NCBI GenBank assembly: GCA_963768715.1
Contig: CAVYJC010000010.1
Coordinates: 186,001 to 250,000 of the forward strand
Direction of reading: 5' to 3'
From: DATKEJ01 sp963768715
Lineage (GTDB): Bacteria; Bacteroidota; Rhodothermia; Rhodothermales; DATKEJ01
Length of the DNA: 64,000 nucleotides
Shown here: positions 34,531 through 44,377 of the stretch, in pieces
Numbering within the stretch: the stretch's first letter is position 1
Layout of the letters: every line of letters starts with the position of its first letter
Program-made: the position numbers and the translations under genes
The notes under the pieces: generated by a model
Databases searched by the model: none
What the model was told of the DNA's origin: nothing
Seen by the model: only the letters and a program-made list of their open reading frames with translations

Positions 34531-34905
34531 TCGAGCAACACTCCCATTTCGAATTATTCTTCCGGCGTCTGGACCGTCACATCCGCTACGTAGCAATCTG
34601 TTTGAACGACGTTCATCATCGGAGAACACCGTCACTCCAGACGTATGGCTATTCTATGGATTTATGCTTTAGAAATCCGATCCGGAACGTTGTACTGCCA
34701 AGGTCAAAATCTCCGTGGGGGACGGCCTTTGTTCGAGCTCAACAGCGCGGTAGCGAACCGGGGTTCAGCGACAGTCACCAGGGTCGAGGGTTTGCGACTC
34801 GAATAATATCGACCGTCAAACCGTGATCCCACGTAATACCGGGATCCACGCAACGTTCCTGGGTGCGCCCGCGTATCGAATGACTTCACCTCAATCTTCC
34901 CATTC
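34531..34905. other. 375-bp intergenic region, nothing recognised
   Basis: It is a divergent gap between the serine hydrolase and ABC permease genes and should hold promoters for both. No palindrome or RNA gene was identified. Confidence 0.5.
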
Positions 34906-37293
34906 ATGTTCAAGAACAGCCTCCGGCTCACCTTACGCGGTCTCAAGAAGGATCTCGGCTCCAGCATCATCAACATAGTCGGCTTGTCGATAGGGTTGGC
35001 GTCATGCCTCCTGATCCTGTTGTTCGTCACCGATGAACTCCGTTTCGACAAAGGGTATGATCGGGCGGAGGACATCTATCGGATCATCATAGATGCCGAC
35101 GTTGGCGGCAACACGCAGCACTTTGCAGTGGCGCCCTTCGCGGCGCTTCCAGCCTTCCGTGACGATCTTGCTGCAGTCGATCTGGCAGCCCGCGTTGAAG
35201 AATGGGACGGGCAAGTCGTCGTCGACAAAGAAAGTTTCGAGGAAGAGGAGATCCTGCGTGCGGACACGTCATTCTTTGAGTTGTTTTCAACCAGGTTCAT
35301 TAGTGGCGATCCTTCGAAAGTGCTCGATCAGCCAAACTCGGTCGTGGTGACAGAGAAAACGGCCCAGAGACTCTTCGGTACCGTCGATGTGGTGGGACGG
35401 AATCTGACAATCAATAACACGGAGATGACGATTTCGGGCGTCGTCGAGAACCAGTCCTCCCCGTCGCATCTGAGATACGACTACGTCGTTTCGATCATGA
35501 GTATCCCGAGCGAAAACCGGCAGGCGCGCGACCGCCGTTGGTACAACATCGGCATGTACTCATATATCATGCTTCCCCCTCACGCGGATCCGTCCGAGAT
35601 AGAACAGCAGCTGGCCGACGTCTACGAGGCGAGGGCTGGGGACGCAGGCAGGGGAGTCGGGATCCATTTCACTTTCCATCTCCAGCCACTGACAGACATC
35701 CATCTGTATTCACGATTGGAGGCGGAATTTGGAGTAAACGGCGACATCAACTACGTGTATGCATTTTCCATCATCGCCGTCTTCATTCTCCTGATAGCGT
35801 GCATCAACTTTGCCAATCTGTCGACTGCCCGATCAACGATGCGAGCAAAGGAGGTCGGCGTCAGAAAGGCGGTTGGGGCCGGACAAGGCGACCTCGTTAA
35901 ACGCTTTCTTATGGAGTCGTTCGTCACAGCGCTGATCAGCCTGGTTCTGGCGATCGTTCTAACAGCCGCGGCGCTAGGCTGGTTGAACAACGTTACCGGC
36001 AAAGAGCTGACCATGGCTTCACTTGCAAGCTGGGAGATGATCGCATCCGCTGTCCTGCTGGTCCTTTGTTGTGCGCTTCTGGCCGGCAGCTATCCCGCAT
36101 TCGTGCTGTCTGCGTTCAAGCCCGTTCTGGTCCTAAGAGGACAGGTCAGCAGTCTTGCCTCCAAATCAGTGATGCGGCGAACGCTTGTGGTCCTTCAGTT
36201 CGCGGTCTCCCTCATGCTGATCGTTGGAACGCTCGTTATCCGGCAACAGCTGAATTTTCTGAAGACCAGGCCGTTGGGATTCGATAAGGAGGCGGTCGCC
36301 GTGATTCAGATGGATACAGGCAATGATCCATCCACCTGGGAGAGTTTCAAGCAGACATTGCTCAGCCAGAGTGCCATTGCGAGTGCGTCGTTTGCCAGCG
36401 GGGTTCCCGGCCAAACCGGGGAATTGCGTCTCTTTGTCCCGGAAGGAAGAGACACGACGGAAACGTCTGCCATGGTCCTGGCCCGCGTCGATCAAGACTA
36501 TGTCGACACGTATGGAATGAAGATGGCTGAAGGACGGTTCTATTCACGAGAGTTTCCGTCCGATACTTCCGACGCGTTTGTAATCAATCAGGCGGCGGAG
36601 CGAGTCTTCGGCTGGACGGAAGGTGCGGTCGGAAAGAAGCTGACATGGCTCGGTGTACAAACCTCTCAGATCGTCGGCGTTGTCGAGGACTACAATTTCC
36701 GGCCGCTGACGGAACCGATCGGCCCTCTTGTGCTCCGACTCGCCCGCCGACCCTATCGGTTCCTGACAGTCCGTTTCGAACGTGACGCTGAGGTCGCCGG
36801 AATGGAGGCGATAGAACGTGCCTGGAGCGACTTCGAGTCGCAGCGGCCGCTCGACGTCACCTTTGTGGACGAGGACCTGGCATCCCGCTACGCCGCACAG
36901 GAAACCGCCGGAAGTCTCGTGACGACGTTCGCGCTGCTTGCCATCCTCATTGCTTCGCTCGGCCTGTTCGGGCTGGCTTCTTTCTCCATTCAGCGTCGAA
37001 CCAAAGAAATCGGTATTCACAAGGTTCTCGGCGCCACGGTGAGGCAGGTCGTCTTGCTCGTCAATCGAGAGTTCACGGTGTTGCTTCTTCTGGCGATCAT
37101 CGTCGCCTGGCCAGTGGCCTATTATCTACTGGGCCATCTTTGGCTCGACCAATTCCCCTACCGGATCGATCTGGGCGTGATTCCCTTCCTGGAGTCCGCC
37201 GTCATCGGTTTCGTGGTCGGCATCGTGGCAACGTTGTATCACTCGCTGACGGCTGCCCGCGCGGATCCGGTGACTTCGCTCCGATACGAGTAG
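34906..37293 (+). CDS. MacB/FtsX-type ABC transporter permease
   Basis: The 795-residue protein has the duplicated MacB-FtsX layout found in Bacteroidota: an N-terminal helix (SSIINIVGLSIGLASCLLILLFVTDELRFD), a periplasmic MacB_PCD domain (40-280), three helices (VFILLIACINFANLSTARSTMRAKEVGVRKAVGAGQGDLVKRFLMESFVTALISL), then a second periplasmic domain and final helices with RRTKEIGIHKVLGATVRQVVLLVNREF. Such permeases pair with an ATPase to export lipoproteins, toxins or antibiotics. No ATPase gene is adjacent. Confidence 0.9.
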   Translation: MFKNSLRLTLRGLKKDLGSSIINIVGLSIGLASCLLILLFVTDELRFDKGYDRAEDIYRIIIDADVGGNTQHFAVAPFAALPAFRDDLAAVDLAARVEEWDGQVVVDKESFEEEEILRADTSFFELFSTRFISGDPSKVLDQPNSVVVTEKTAQRLFGTVDVVGRNLTINNTEMTISGVVENQSSPSHLRYDYVVSIMSIPSENRQARDRRWYNIGMYSYIMLPPHADPSEIEQQLADVYEARAGDAGRGVGIHFTFHLQPLTDIHLYSRLEAEFGVNGDINYVYAFSIIAVFILLIACINFANLSTARSTMRAKEVGVRKAVGAGQGDLVKRFLMESFVTALISLVLAIVLTAAALGWLNNVTGKELTMASLASWEMIASAVLLVLCCALLAGSYPAFVLSAFKPVLVLRGQVSSLASKSVMRRTLVVLQFAVSLMLIVGTLVIRQQLNFLKTRPLGFDKEAVAVIQMDTGNDPSTWESFKQTLLSQSAIASASFASGVPGQTGELRLFVPEGRDTTETSAMVLARVDQDYVDTYGMKMAEGRFYSREFPSDTSDAFVINQAAERVFGWTEGAVGKKLTWLGVQTSQIVGVVEDYNFRPLTEPIGPLVLRLARRPYRFLTVRFERDAEVAGMEAIERAWSDFESQRPLDVTFVDEDLASRYAAQETAGSLVTTFALLAILIASLGLFGLASFSIQRRTKEIGIHKVLGATVRQVVLLVNREFTVLLLLAIIVAWPVAYYLLGHLWLDQFPYRIDLGVIPFLESAVIGFVVGIVATLYHSLTAARADPVTSLRYE

Positions 37294-37460
37294 GCCGTCG
37301 ACATCTGCCAACTCGAAACAGCACCTTGTCTCCCTTTCAAAACTGTAAGGGAACGGAAAGACTTCCGTAATCCGCCATTCGTAGGATCTCTTGTTTTGTT
37401 GTGATTTCTGGACGACCAGGCCGATGGTGAAAGGCCAGCGGCACAACTAAACGGAAAATC

Positions 37461-38000
37461 TTGATGATAAGTCGTGCGCTGTTCATTCTGGCGGTCACGT
37501 TCGCTCTCGGTTCCAACGTGGCCCATGCTCAGGTCAGTGGTCGAGTGAAAGAATCGGATGAGGAGTCTGAGAAGGCCGCCATTGAAGACCAGGACGAGGC
37601 CGCTGACTCTCTGGAACTCCCCGAGGCAGTCGAAGCCGCCTTCCGGGCCGCCTATCCGAAGGCCCAAATCGTTGGAAGCGACGTCGAGAAAGATGGCGGG
37701 GAAACGGTCTACGAAATCGAAAGCCTCGACGGCCAGATGAGACGCGACCTGCTTTACCACCCGAATGGCAGACTCCTCGAGACGGAAGAGTCCGTTCCCG
37801 TCACGTCACTTCCCGTCGCGATTCGGGAAGCTGCAGAAAAGCACGGAGTCATACTGAAAGCGGAGAGAATTACGCGAGCCGACACGATCCGGTATGAGGT
37901 CCTCGTCCGTGACGAAAATGGAGGAAGGCGCGAACTGCTTCTGGACAGCGACGGGCGACTCGTCGGCGTCGTGAGACGTGGATGTGCAGCGATTATACGA
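37461..38000 (+). CDS. PepSY-like periplasmic protein, C-terminus uncertain
   Basis: A signal peptide (ALFILAVTFALGSNVAHAQ) is followed by an acidic linker and two PepSY-like repeats: LPEAVEAAFRAAYPKAQIVGSDVEKDGGETVYEIE and LPVAIREAAEKHGVILKAERITRADTIRYEVLV, each ending in RRDLLYHPNGRLLE or RRELLLDSDGRLVGVV. Such proteins bind peptides or act as inhibitors in the periplasm. The open frame goes on to 38213 with an unrelated tail overlapping the TolC-like gene; the family would end near 37975, so a frameshift is suspected and the end given here is approximate. Confidence 0.6.
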
Positions 38001-39475
38001 CGAGAACATTCGACGATCCGGATTGGCTTTGAACCTACAAAACTCTTCCTTGCTGGCCGGCCTGATCGTCCTGTTCGGAGGCTGCGCCACCTACCGGCAG
38101 GCTCCATTGAGCGACACCTATGTTGGGGAGGCACTGGCGGCGCCCGACTCCCAGGCCGTACGCGTGGCGGCCTCGGAACTGCATCATCCGTACCTACATC
38201 CGATTGCGCTTGATCTTCGCGACGGCCTCTCGTCGGAAGAAGCGGCCGTGCTCGCCGTCGTCGCCAATCCTCAGCTTCGCGCAGCCCGTGCCGCGAAAGG
38301 CGTAGCAGTGGCCCAGTTGATCGCAGCAGGCGTGCTCCCGAACCCCGAACTTTCGGGCAGCATGGAGGTGCCTATTGACGACACGACAGGAGCGATCACG
38401 GGTCTCAGCCTCGGCCTCTCATTCGACCTCATGGATTTGCTCACCCGTTCGTCGGAACGAGCAGCGGCCAAGGCCACCCTCAACCAGGTATCGCATGGAC
38501 CTGGCCTGGGAGGAATGGCAGGTAGCGCAGGCAGCCCGGCAGCAGGTCTTCGATGCGGTGTTCCTGGAACGCCAGGCGGAGCTTGCCGACAGCAGCAGGA
38601 GGAGGCGTTGAAAGACGAATCTCCGCGTGCTTACAGATGCCAAGGAGAAGAGACTCGTCACCGAAACGGAGCGCTCGGCCGCCGAGTCGGCCTATTGCAG
38701 GCTCGCGCCGAGCGACTGGACCTAAGCACGCAACTGGACACAACGCGAATGGGCCTGCTGCGCATGCTGGGATTTCCGCCAGAAGCCGTCCTCAGCCTCG
38801 ATCCCATGACGTACCCTATGCCGGAATACGCTGACGAGAATCGATGCCGGCCAGCGACCCGATGCTTGTCTCCACGACAGTCGACACGACATCGCTCGGC
38901 TTCGCAGCCTGCCTGCCGCCGACAGCCTCCTCGGCCAGCTCGAACGCCGGAGAATCGATCTCGTCGCCCTGCGGTACGGATACGAAAGTCAGGACGCCGC
39001 TCTTCGCGCTGCTATCCTGCGCCAGTTTCCAAGCATCAGCATCGGTCTCACAGGCGGTCAGCGCGACAGATCGAGTAAAGACCATCGGGCCGACGGTGGC
39101 AATCCGGTTACCCTTCCTCAACCACAACCAGGGAGAGATTGCAGTCGCACGAGCGACACGAGAGCAATTCCGCGAGGAATACGTCGCGCGCGTGTTTCGA
39201 AACCCGTAGCCTCCTCCGCATCCTGATCTCCCGTCTGACGGGTCTGCAAGAGACAGCTCCATAATGCCGAGATGGCCGCCCATGCTCAACAACGTCGGCT
39301 CGTCGCCGCCTATGGGGTTGCTCTTGACATGGGCGATGCCGACGTACTCACCTATTACTCGGCTCGCAAGGATCTCATCGATGCCGAGATCGCCGCCATA
39401 CGGTTCCGTCAGGCACTCGCATCCGTGACTTTGGCGTTGGACACCGCGACGGGCGGACTTCTAACCACAATCTGA
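37978..39475 (+). pseudogene. TolC/CzcC-type outer-membrane efflux lipoprotein, several frameshifts
   Basis: The reading begins with a lipoprotein-like signal (SLLAGLIVLFGGCATYRQ). TolC-family landmarks then appear in alternating frames: LSSEEAAVLAVVANPQLRAARAAKGVAVAQL, LPNPELSGSME, MDLAWEEWQVAQAARQQVFDAVFLERQAELA, TDAKEKRLVTETERSAAESAY, STQLDTTRMGLLRMLGFPP, VALRYGYESQDAALRAAILRQFPSISIGL and GPTVAIRLPFLNHNQGEIAVARATREQF, ending VLTYYSARKDLIDAEIAAIRFRQALA. At least five shifts are needed. Each piece keeps family sense, so errors or recent decay are both possible. It would be the outer-membrane channel of the RND pump encoded downstream. Confidence 0.82.
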
Positions 39476-39486
39476 CTCGCTTCCCA

Positions 39487-40567
39487 ATGACACCGTTACG
39501 ACCTCAGTGGCTCTGGACTTATGGTATCCTCGTCATGGTTCTCGCGGCCGGTTGCGGGAGCGAAGCAGACGAAAATGCCGATCAGACGCTCGGCCCCATC
39601 GCGCTCGTCGACGTTGTGCAGGCGACGGCCGGCTCGCTAACGGAAAGACTCGTGACGTATGGCACGGTGGTAGCGGCGCCCGGGAGCCCGGCAGGCGCCT
39701 TCCGTACCGTTCGAAGCGATCGTCTCGCGAGTGCTTGTGACAGACGGCATGCCCGTGACCCAAGGACAGACTCTCGTTCTCGTGCGTCCGAGTCCGGCCG
39801 CGCAAATAGAAATCGAACAGGCTCGATCGGCTCTGCAGGCTGCAGAAGATCAATTGCAGAGCGCGGTAGAACGTGACTCACTTGGGCTCACGACTAGAGA
39901 TCAGATGAGCCAGGTTGAACAAGCGCTCAGCGACGCGCGAGCTCGCTACACTGAGCTGACAAAGTGGAACGAAAATGGACGAGTTACGGCTCCGGCAGAG
40001 GGCGTCGTTACTGCAGTTGAAGCCACCGAGGGAGCGCTGTTGCCGGCAGGAGCTCCACTGGTGAGTCTCGCTCTTCAGGGTCGTTTCGAGGTGCGACTGG
40101 GAGCCGAACCTGAAAACATCGACCGCATCCACATGAACCAACGGGTCAGGATCAGCCGCGTAGGGGAGCCGGGCGTGACGCGTGCCGAAGGGCGAGTCCG
40201 CAGCGTAGCCCGATCCGTCAGTCCTGATACACGACTCGTGGACGTGATGGTTACCGTTGCGGAAGGCAAGACGCTCCTCTATGGGGAAACGGTTCAAGGA
40301 GAGATCGAGGTGCAAAGCACGCGGGGAGTCATCGTACCGCGCTCGTCGGTTCTTCCCAATGATGGCGTGTATCGGCTCTTTACTATCAGACAGGGGCGGG
40401 CATTCGCCCATTCTGTGCAGATCGGGGTGGAAACAGACAGTCTCGTCGAGGTGCTTAGCGGGCTGAGTCCGGGCGACAGCGTCGTCGTGCTGGGCAACTA
40501 TGTTCTCGAGGATTCGATGCGCGTGCGAACCAATAGCGAGTCTGCAAGAACCCGGACAAGCCGATGA
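39487..40567 (+). pseudogene. RND membrane-fusion protein (adaptor), one frameshift
   Basis: A lipoprotein signal (GILVMVLAAGC) and the start of an adaptor (VDVVQATAGSLTERLVTYGTVVAAPGS) run to about 39685. After a one-base shift the frame continues VPFEAIVSRVLVTDGMPVTQGQTLVLV, the biotinyl-lipoyl half, then an alpha hairpin (ARSALQAAEDQLQSAV), RVTAPAEGVVTAVEATEGALL and barrel domains to GDSVVVLGNYVLEDSMRV. Removing one base in the CCCGGGAGCCCGG stretch restores a protein of about 360 residues. The stop overlaps the RND gene start (ATGA). It links the inner-membrane pump to the TolC-type channel. Confidence 0.87.
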
Positions 40568-43500
40568 GTGGAGGCCGCACCGGTTATGCCGCCTGGGTCG
40601 AGCGCCACCGCCGCTCGCTCTTCTTTCTGCTAACCGTCCTTGTTTTGGGCGGCATAGGCATGGCGTTCCAATTGCCGGTTAGTCTCTTTCCCCAGGTGTC
40701 CTTTCCGCGCGTCGTCGTCTCACTCGATGCGGGCGACCGCCCTGCGGACGAGATGATGGCGGTTGTAACGATTCCGGTCGAGGAAGCGCTCCGCGCGATC
40801 CCGGGAGTGAAGAACGTGCGATCAACTACCAGCCGCGGCTCAGCGGAGATATCGGTCAACTTCGGCTGGGGTCTCGATATGACGGCGGCAACGCTTCAAA
40901 TACAAACTGCGATTGCCCAGGCCGCTCCGTCGCTGCCGGCGGGTACCGAGACCTTGGTCCGCCGTATGGACCCGACGGTTTTCCCCGTCATTGCCTATGC
41001 GATTACTAGTCCGGTCCGAAGCGGCACTTTCCTGTACGACCTGGCCTACTACCAGCTCCGACCGCGCCTGTCGGCGATTAAAGGCGTGGCCCGAGTAGGG
41101 GTTCTCGGCGGTGCTAAGGAAGAGATCCACGTCATTGTCGATCTGGCCGAGCTCGAGCGATTCGGACTAAGCGTCGACGACGTGGCGCAAGCCCTCTCAG
41201 CAGCCAATGTCGTTGCGGCGGCTGGCGTCCTCGAGGACGAGTACAAACTCTACCTCGTTCTGACCGACAACCGGTTTTCTGATCTGCATGAAATCAGCGA
41301 AACCGTGTTGCGCGCAGGAGAGCGGGGTCTGGTGCTGCTCGGAGACGTGGCGACCGTCGAGCGAGCATCCGCCCCAAAGCGTACGGTCGTAACCGCCGAC
41401 GGGCATCGGGCCGTTCTTTTTCAAATCTACCAGCAGCCTGGCGGCAATACCGTCCAGATTGCGACGGACGTGAAACAAGCATTAGACCAGGCAGCGGGCG
41501 TGCTTCCCTCCGACGTTCGTCTGACCAATTGGTACGACCAGAGCGAGTTGATCGTTGCGGCCGAATCGAGCGTCCGGGATTCTGTCCTGATCGGCGTCGT
41601 GCTCGCGATGCTGGTGCTGTTCGCCTTCCTCCGCGACACGCGCGTTACTCTTACCGCCGCCGTCGTCGTTCCGGCCGTGCTGGCAGCCACGGTCCTCTCG
41701 CTTGGGATTTTGGGGCAGAGTCTGAACTTAATGACGCTGGGCGGGATGGCTGCCGCAGTCGGATTGATCATTGACGACGCCATCGTCATGGTTGAGCACA
41801 TCGTCAGACGGTTGGAAGAGTTCAGATTACAGCAAGCAGACGACGACCAGGCATCGCAGCGCACCAGGCCGAACATGCTTCAAATCGCCCGAGAGTTTGC
41901 TCAGCCACTTGTGGGCTCGTCGCTCGCAACAATCGTTATTTTCACGCCGCTTGCCTTTCTGACCGGCGTGACGGGCGCTTTCTTTCGCGCCCTCTCCATC
42001 ACGATGGCCATTGCCTTGAGCATCTCTTTCCTCGTGGCCTGGTTCATCGTGCCTCTCCTTGCAGAACGCCTCATCAGACCGGAGGACGTAGCGGCGGTCG
42101 AAGAACATCTCGAAGGGGAGCGCCACCGTCGCTACGAGTCCCTGCTTAGCCGACTCCTGGCGAAACCGGCGCTGGTGTCTTTGCTCATCGTCCCGCTGAT
42201 CCTACTGGGTTATGTCGGGTATCGTGCCACAGGCTCGGGCTTCTTCCCGTCGACCGATGAGGGCGGATTTATCCTCGACTACCGTGGCATTCCCGGGACG
42301 TCACTTGCTGAGATGGACCGGCTCTTGCAGCAGGTTGAGCAAATCCTGCAGTCGACTCCCGAGGTCCTGACCTACTCACGTCGAACGGGCGTCCAACTCG
42401 GTGGCGGCCTTACCGAGAGTAACGAGGGTGATTTCTTCGTCCGATTGAGACCTCCGCCGCGCCGGCCGATTGATCAGATCATCGATGAGGTGCGGGCAAA
42501 GGTCGAACACCAGGTGCCGGGTCTTGAAATCGAGTTGCTACAGCTGATGGAAGATCTCATTGGAGACTTGACGGCCGTGCCTCAACCCATCGAGGTTCAA
42601 CTGTATGGGGACGATCCTGGGATTCTGGACTCGCTCGCTCTCCATGTCGCAACGCTCATCGGGGGAATTCCGGGCGTTGTGGACGTCAACGACGGCATCA
42701 CACGTGCAGGTGACGCGCTCGTCGTACATGTCGACCGAAACCGCGCCGCGCTGCTTGGTGTCGATCCGGACGCAGTGAGTCGCGCGCTGTCCGACTTCGT
42801 TGGCGGGGCGGTAACAACAAGCGTTCCCCAGGGAGAAAAGGTGACGAACGTGCGTGTGTGGATTCCCGAGCGCGACCGGTCGAGCCTGCACGACATCGAG
42901 AAACTGCTGCTGCACACCCCGGATGGTCGTCGGCTCTCGGTTGGTCGGGTCGCCACGGTAGAACGTCTGAGCGGGCAGCCGCAAATCACTCGTTACGATC
43001 TGAAGCGAGTGAGGGCCGTCACGGGTCGCATCGCCGGTCGCGATCTTGGTTCGACCATAAAGGATGTCAGGGCGCGGCTCGACGAGTCGGGCCTCCTGCC
43101 TAACAGCGTATACTACCGTCTCGGCGGACTGTACGAACAGCAGACAATCGCCTTTCGGGGCTTGATCACGGTGTTCGTTGCTGCGATCGTCCTCGTCTTC
43201 ATCGTCCTTCTCTTCCTCTACGAGCGATTTGCCATTGCTTTGGCCATGCTGATCACCACGGGTCTTTCGTTCGGCGCTGTCTACATCGGGCTCTGGGTGA
43301 CAGGAACGGAACTCAACATCTCGTCGATGATGGGACTGACAATGATCGTTGGCATCGTGACCGAAGTGTCTGTGTTCTACGTTACGGAGTTTCGGACCCT
43401 GGAATCGGAAGTTGCCGATCCGGCGCTGCGTTTGATCGAGGCGGGGAAGAACCGAATGCGGCCAATCGCCATGACCACGATGGCAGCAATCCTCGCACTG

Positions 43501-43641
43501 GCGCCCCTGGCTCTCGGAATCGGACAGGGTGCAGGGATGCTCCAACCCCTGGCCATAGCGATTGAGGCCGGACTGCTGGCGCAGTTCCCTCTTGTACTCC
43601 TGGTCCTGCCGGTCCTGCTTCGCCTCTTTCGAACCGCATGA
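40564..43641 (+). CDS. RND efflux pump, inner-membrane subunit
   Basis: The 1025-residue protein is a full RND permease with 12 membrane helices and two large periplasmic loops. Landmarks are QLPVSLFPQVSFPRVVVSLDAGDRPADEM, IPGVKNVRSTTSRGSAEI, and the proton-relay helix LNLMTLGGMAAAVGLIIDDAIVMVEHIVRRLEE, with two aspartates. The DD pair groups it with drug/multi-substrate pumps rather than CusA/CzcA metal pumps, although an OmpR-type two-component pair reminiscent of CusRS follows. It is intact while its two partner genes upstream are frameshifted. Confidence 0.93.
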   Translation: MSGGRTGYAAWVERHRRSLFFLLTVLVLGGIGMAFQLPVSLFPQVSFPRVVVSLDAGDRPADEMMAVVTIPVEEALRAIPGVKNVRSTTSRGSAEISVNFGWGLDMTAATLQIQTAIAQAAPSLPAGTETLVRRMDPTVFPVIAYAITSPVRSGTFLYDLAYYQLRPRLSAIKGVARVGVLGGAKEEIHVIVDLAELERFGLSVDDVAQALSAANVVAAAGVLEDEYKLYLVLTDNRFSDLHEISETVLRAGERGLVLLGDVATVERASAPKRTVVTADGHRAVLFQIYQQPGGNTVQIATDVKQALDQAAGVLPSDVRLTNWYDQSELIVAAESSVRDSVLIGVVLAMLVLFAFLRDTRVTLTAAVVVPAVLAATVLSLGILGQSLNLMTLGGMAAAVGLIIDDAIVMVEHIVRRLEEFRLQQADDDQASQRTRPNMLQIAREFAQPLVGSSLATIVIFTPLAFLTGVTGAFFRALSITMAIALSISFLVAWFIVPLLAERLIRPEDVAAVEEHLEGERHRRYESLLSRLLAKPALVSLLIVPLILLGYVGYRATGSGFFPSTDEGGFILDYRGIPGTSLAEMDRLLQQVEQILQSTPEVLTYSRRTGVQLGGGLTESNEGDFFVRLRPPPRRPIDQIIDEVRAKVEHQVPGLEIELLQLMEDLIGDLTAVPQPIEVQLYGDDPGILDSLALHVATLIGGIPGVVDVNDGITRAGDALVVHVDRNRAALLGVDPDAVSRALSDFVGGAVTTSVPQGEKVTNVRVWIPERDRSSLHDIEKLLLHTPDGRRLSVGRVATVERLSGQPQITRYDLKRVRAVTGRIAGRDLGSTIKDVRARLDESGLLPNSVYYRLGGLYEQQTIAFRGLITVFVAAIVLVFIVLLFLYERFAIALAMLITTGLSFGAVYIGLWVTGTELNISSMMGLTMIVGIVTEVSVFYVTEFRTLESEVADPALRLIEAGKNRMRPIAMTTMAAILALAPLALGIGQGAGMLQPLAIAIEAGLLAQFPLVLLVLPVLLRLFRTA

Positions 43642-43702
43642 CAAACCAACCGTTGAAACATGATCAGATCCTTTCCGGCTCGTTCAGCAGACTATAGGCG
43701 CC

Positions 43703-44377
43703 ATGCGACTCCTACTGGTTGAAGATGACGACCAGATTGCAGACTTCGTGCTCCAAGGCCTTCGCGAAGCCGGTTACGCCGTGGATCGCGCATCTGACGG
43801 CAGCGAGGGACTGATCCTGGCGCACCAGGACATCTATGACGCCGCCGTTGTCGACTTGATGTTGCCGCGGCTCGACGGTCTTTCGTTGATCGAGGACCTT
43901 CGGCAACACGGAAACACCACACCTGTTCTTATTCTAAGCGCCCGGCGCAGCGTGGATGACCGCGTTCGCGGACTCCAGGCTGGAGGCGATGATTATCTGA
44001 CCAAGCCCTTCGCGTTTGCGGAATTAATGGCCCGCGTGCAGGCACTTATCCGACGCTCAGCCGGCAGGAGTGAGCCCACGACGCTCACTGCTGGACCCGT
44101 CAGGGTTAATCTGCTCACCCGTGAAGTTACCCGTGCAGGAGAACCCGTCGAATTGCAGCCGCGGGAATTCAGCCTGCTCGAATACCTCGTTCGCAACGCT
44201 GGCCGCGTTGTAACCAAAACCATGATTCTTGAGCATGTTTGGGATTACGATTTTGAGCCGCAGACGAACGTGATCGACGTGCTCGTTCACCGGCTTCGAA
44301 AGAAGATCGATTACGGCTTCGATCCTCCACTCATTCATACGCTTCGCGGAGTTGGGTATGTCCTTCGAACGCCTTAG
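43703..44377 (+). CDS. OmpR-family response regulator
   Basis: The 224-residue protein has a receiver (MRLLLVEDDDQIADFVLQGL, D51 in VVDLMLPRLDG, K in LTKPFAFAEL) and a winged-helix output domain (LNLLTREVTRAGEPVELQPREFSLLEYL-type, ending RKKIDYGFDPPLIHTLRGVGYVLRTP). It belongs to the CusR/CopR-like branch. It follows the RND gene by 61 bp and overlaps the kinase gene, so it very probably controls this efflux locus. Confidence 0.93.
   Translation: MRLLLVEDDDQIADFVLQGLREAGYAVDRASDGSEGLILAHQDIYDAAVVDLMLPRLDGLSLIEDLRQHGNTTPVLILSARRSVDDRVRGLQAGGDDYLTKPFAFAELMARVQALIRRSAGRSEPTTLTAGPVRVNLLTREVTRAGEPVELQPREFSLLEYLVRNAGRVVTKTMILEHVWDYDFEPQTNVIDVLVHRLRKKIDYGFDPPLIHTLRGVGYVLRTP

Noticed and set aside
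40564..43641. CusA/CzcA metal-type RND
   Set aside because: The TM4 relay has a DD pair typical of drug-type pumps and no methionine-rich or metal motifs were noticed; the CusRS-like regulators alone are not enough.
42538..43644. 368-codon minus-strand frame
   Set aside because: Antisense to the RND pump; composition is polar and histidine/arginine-rich, as expected for a shadow of a GC-rich gene.
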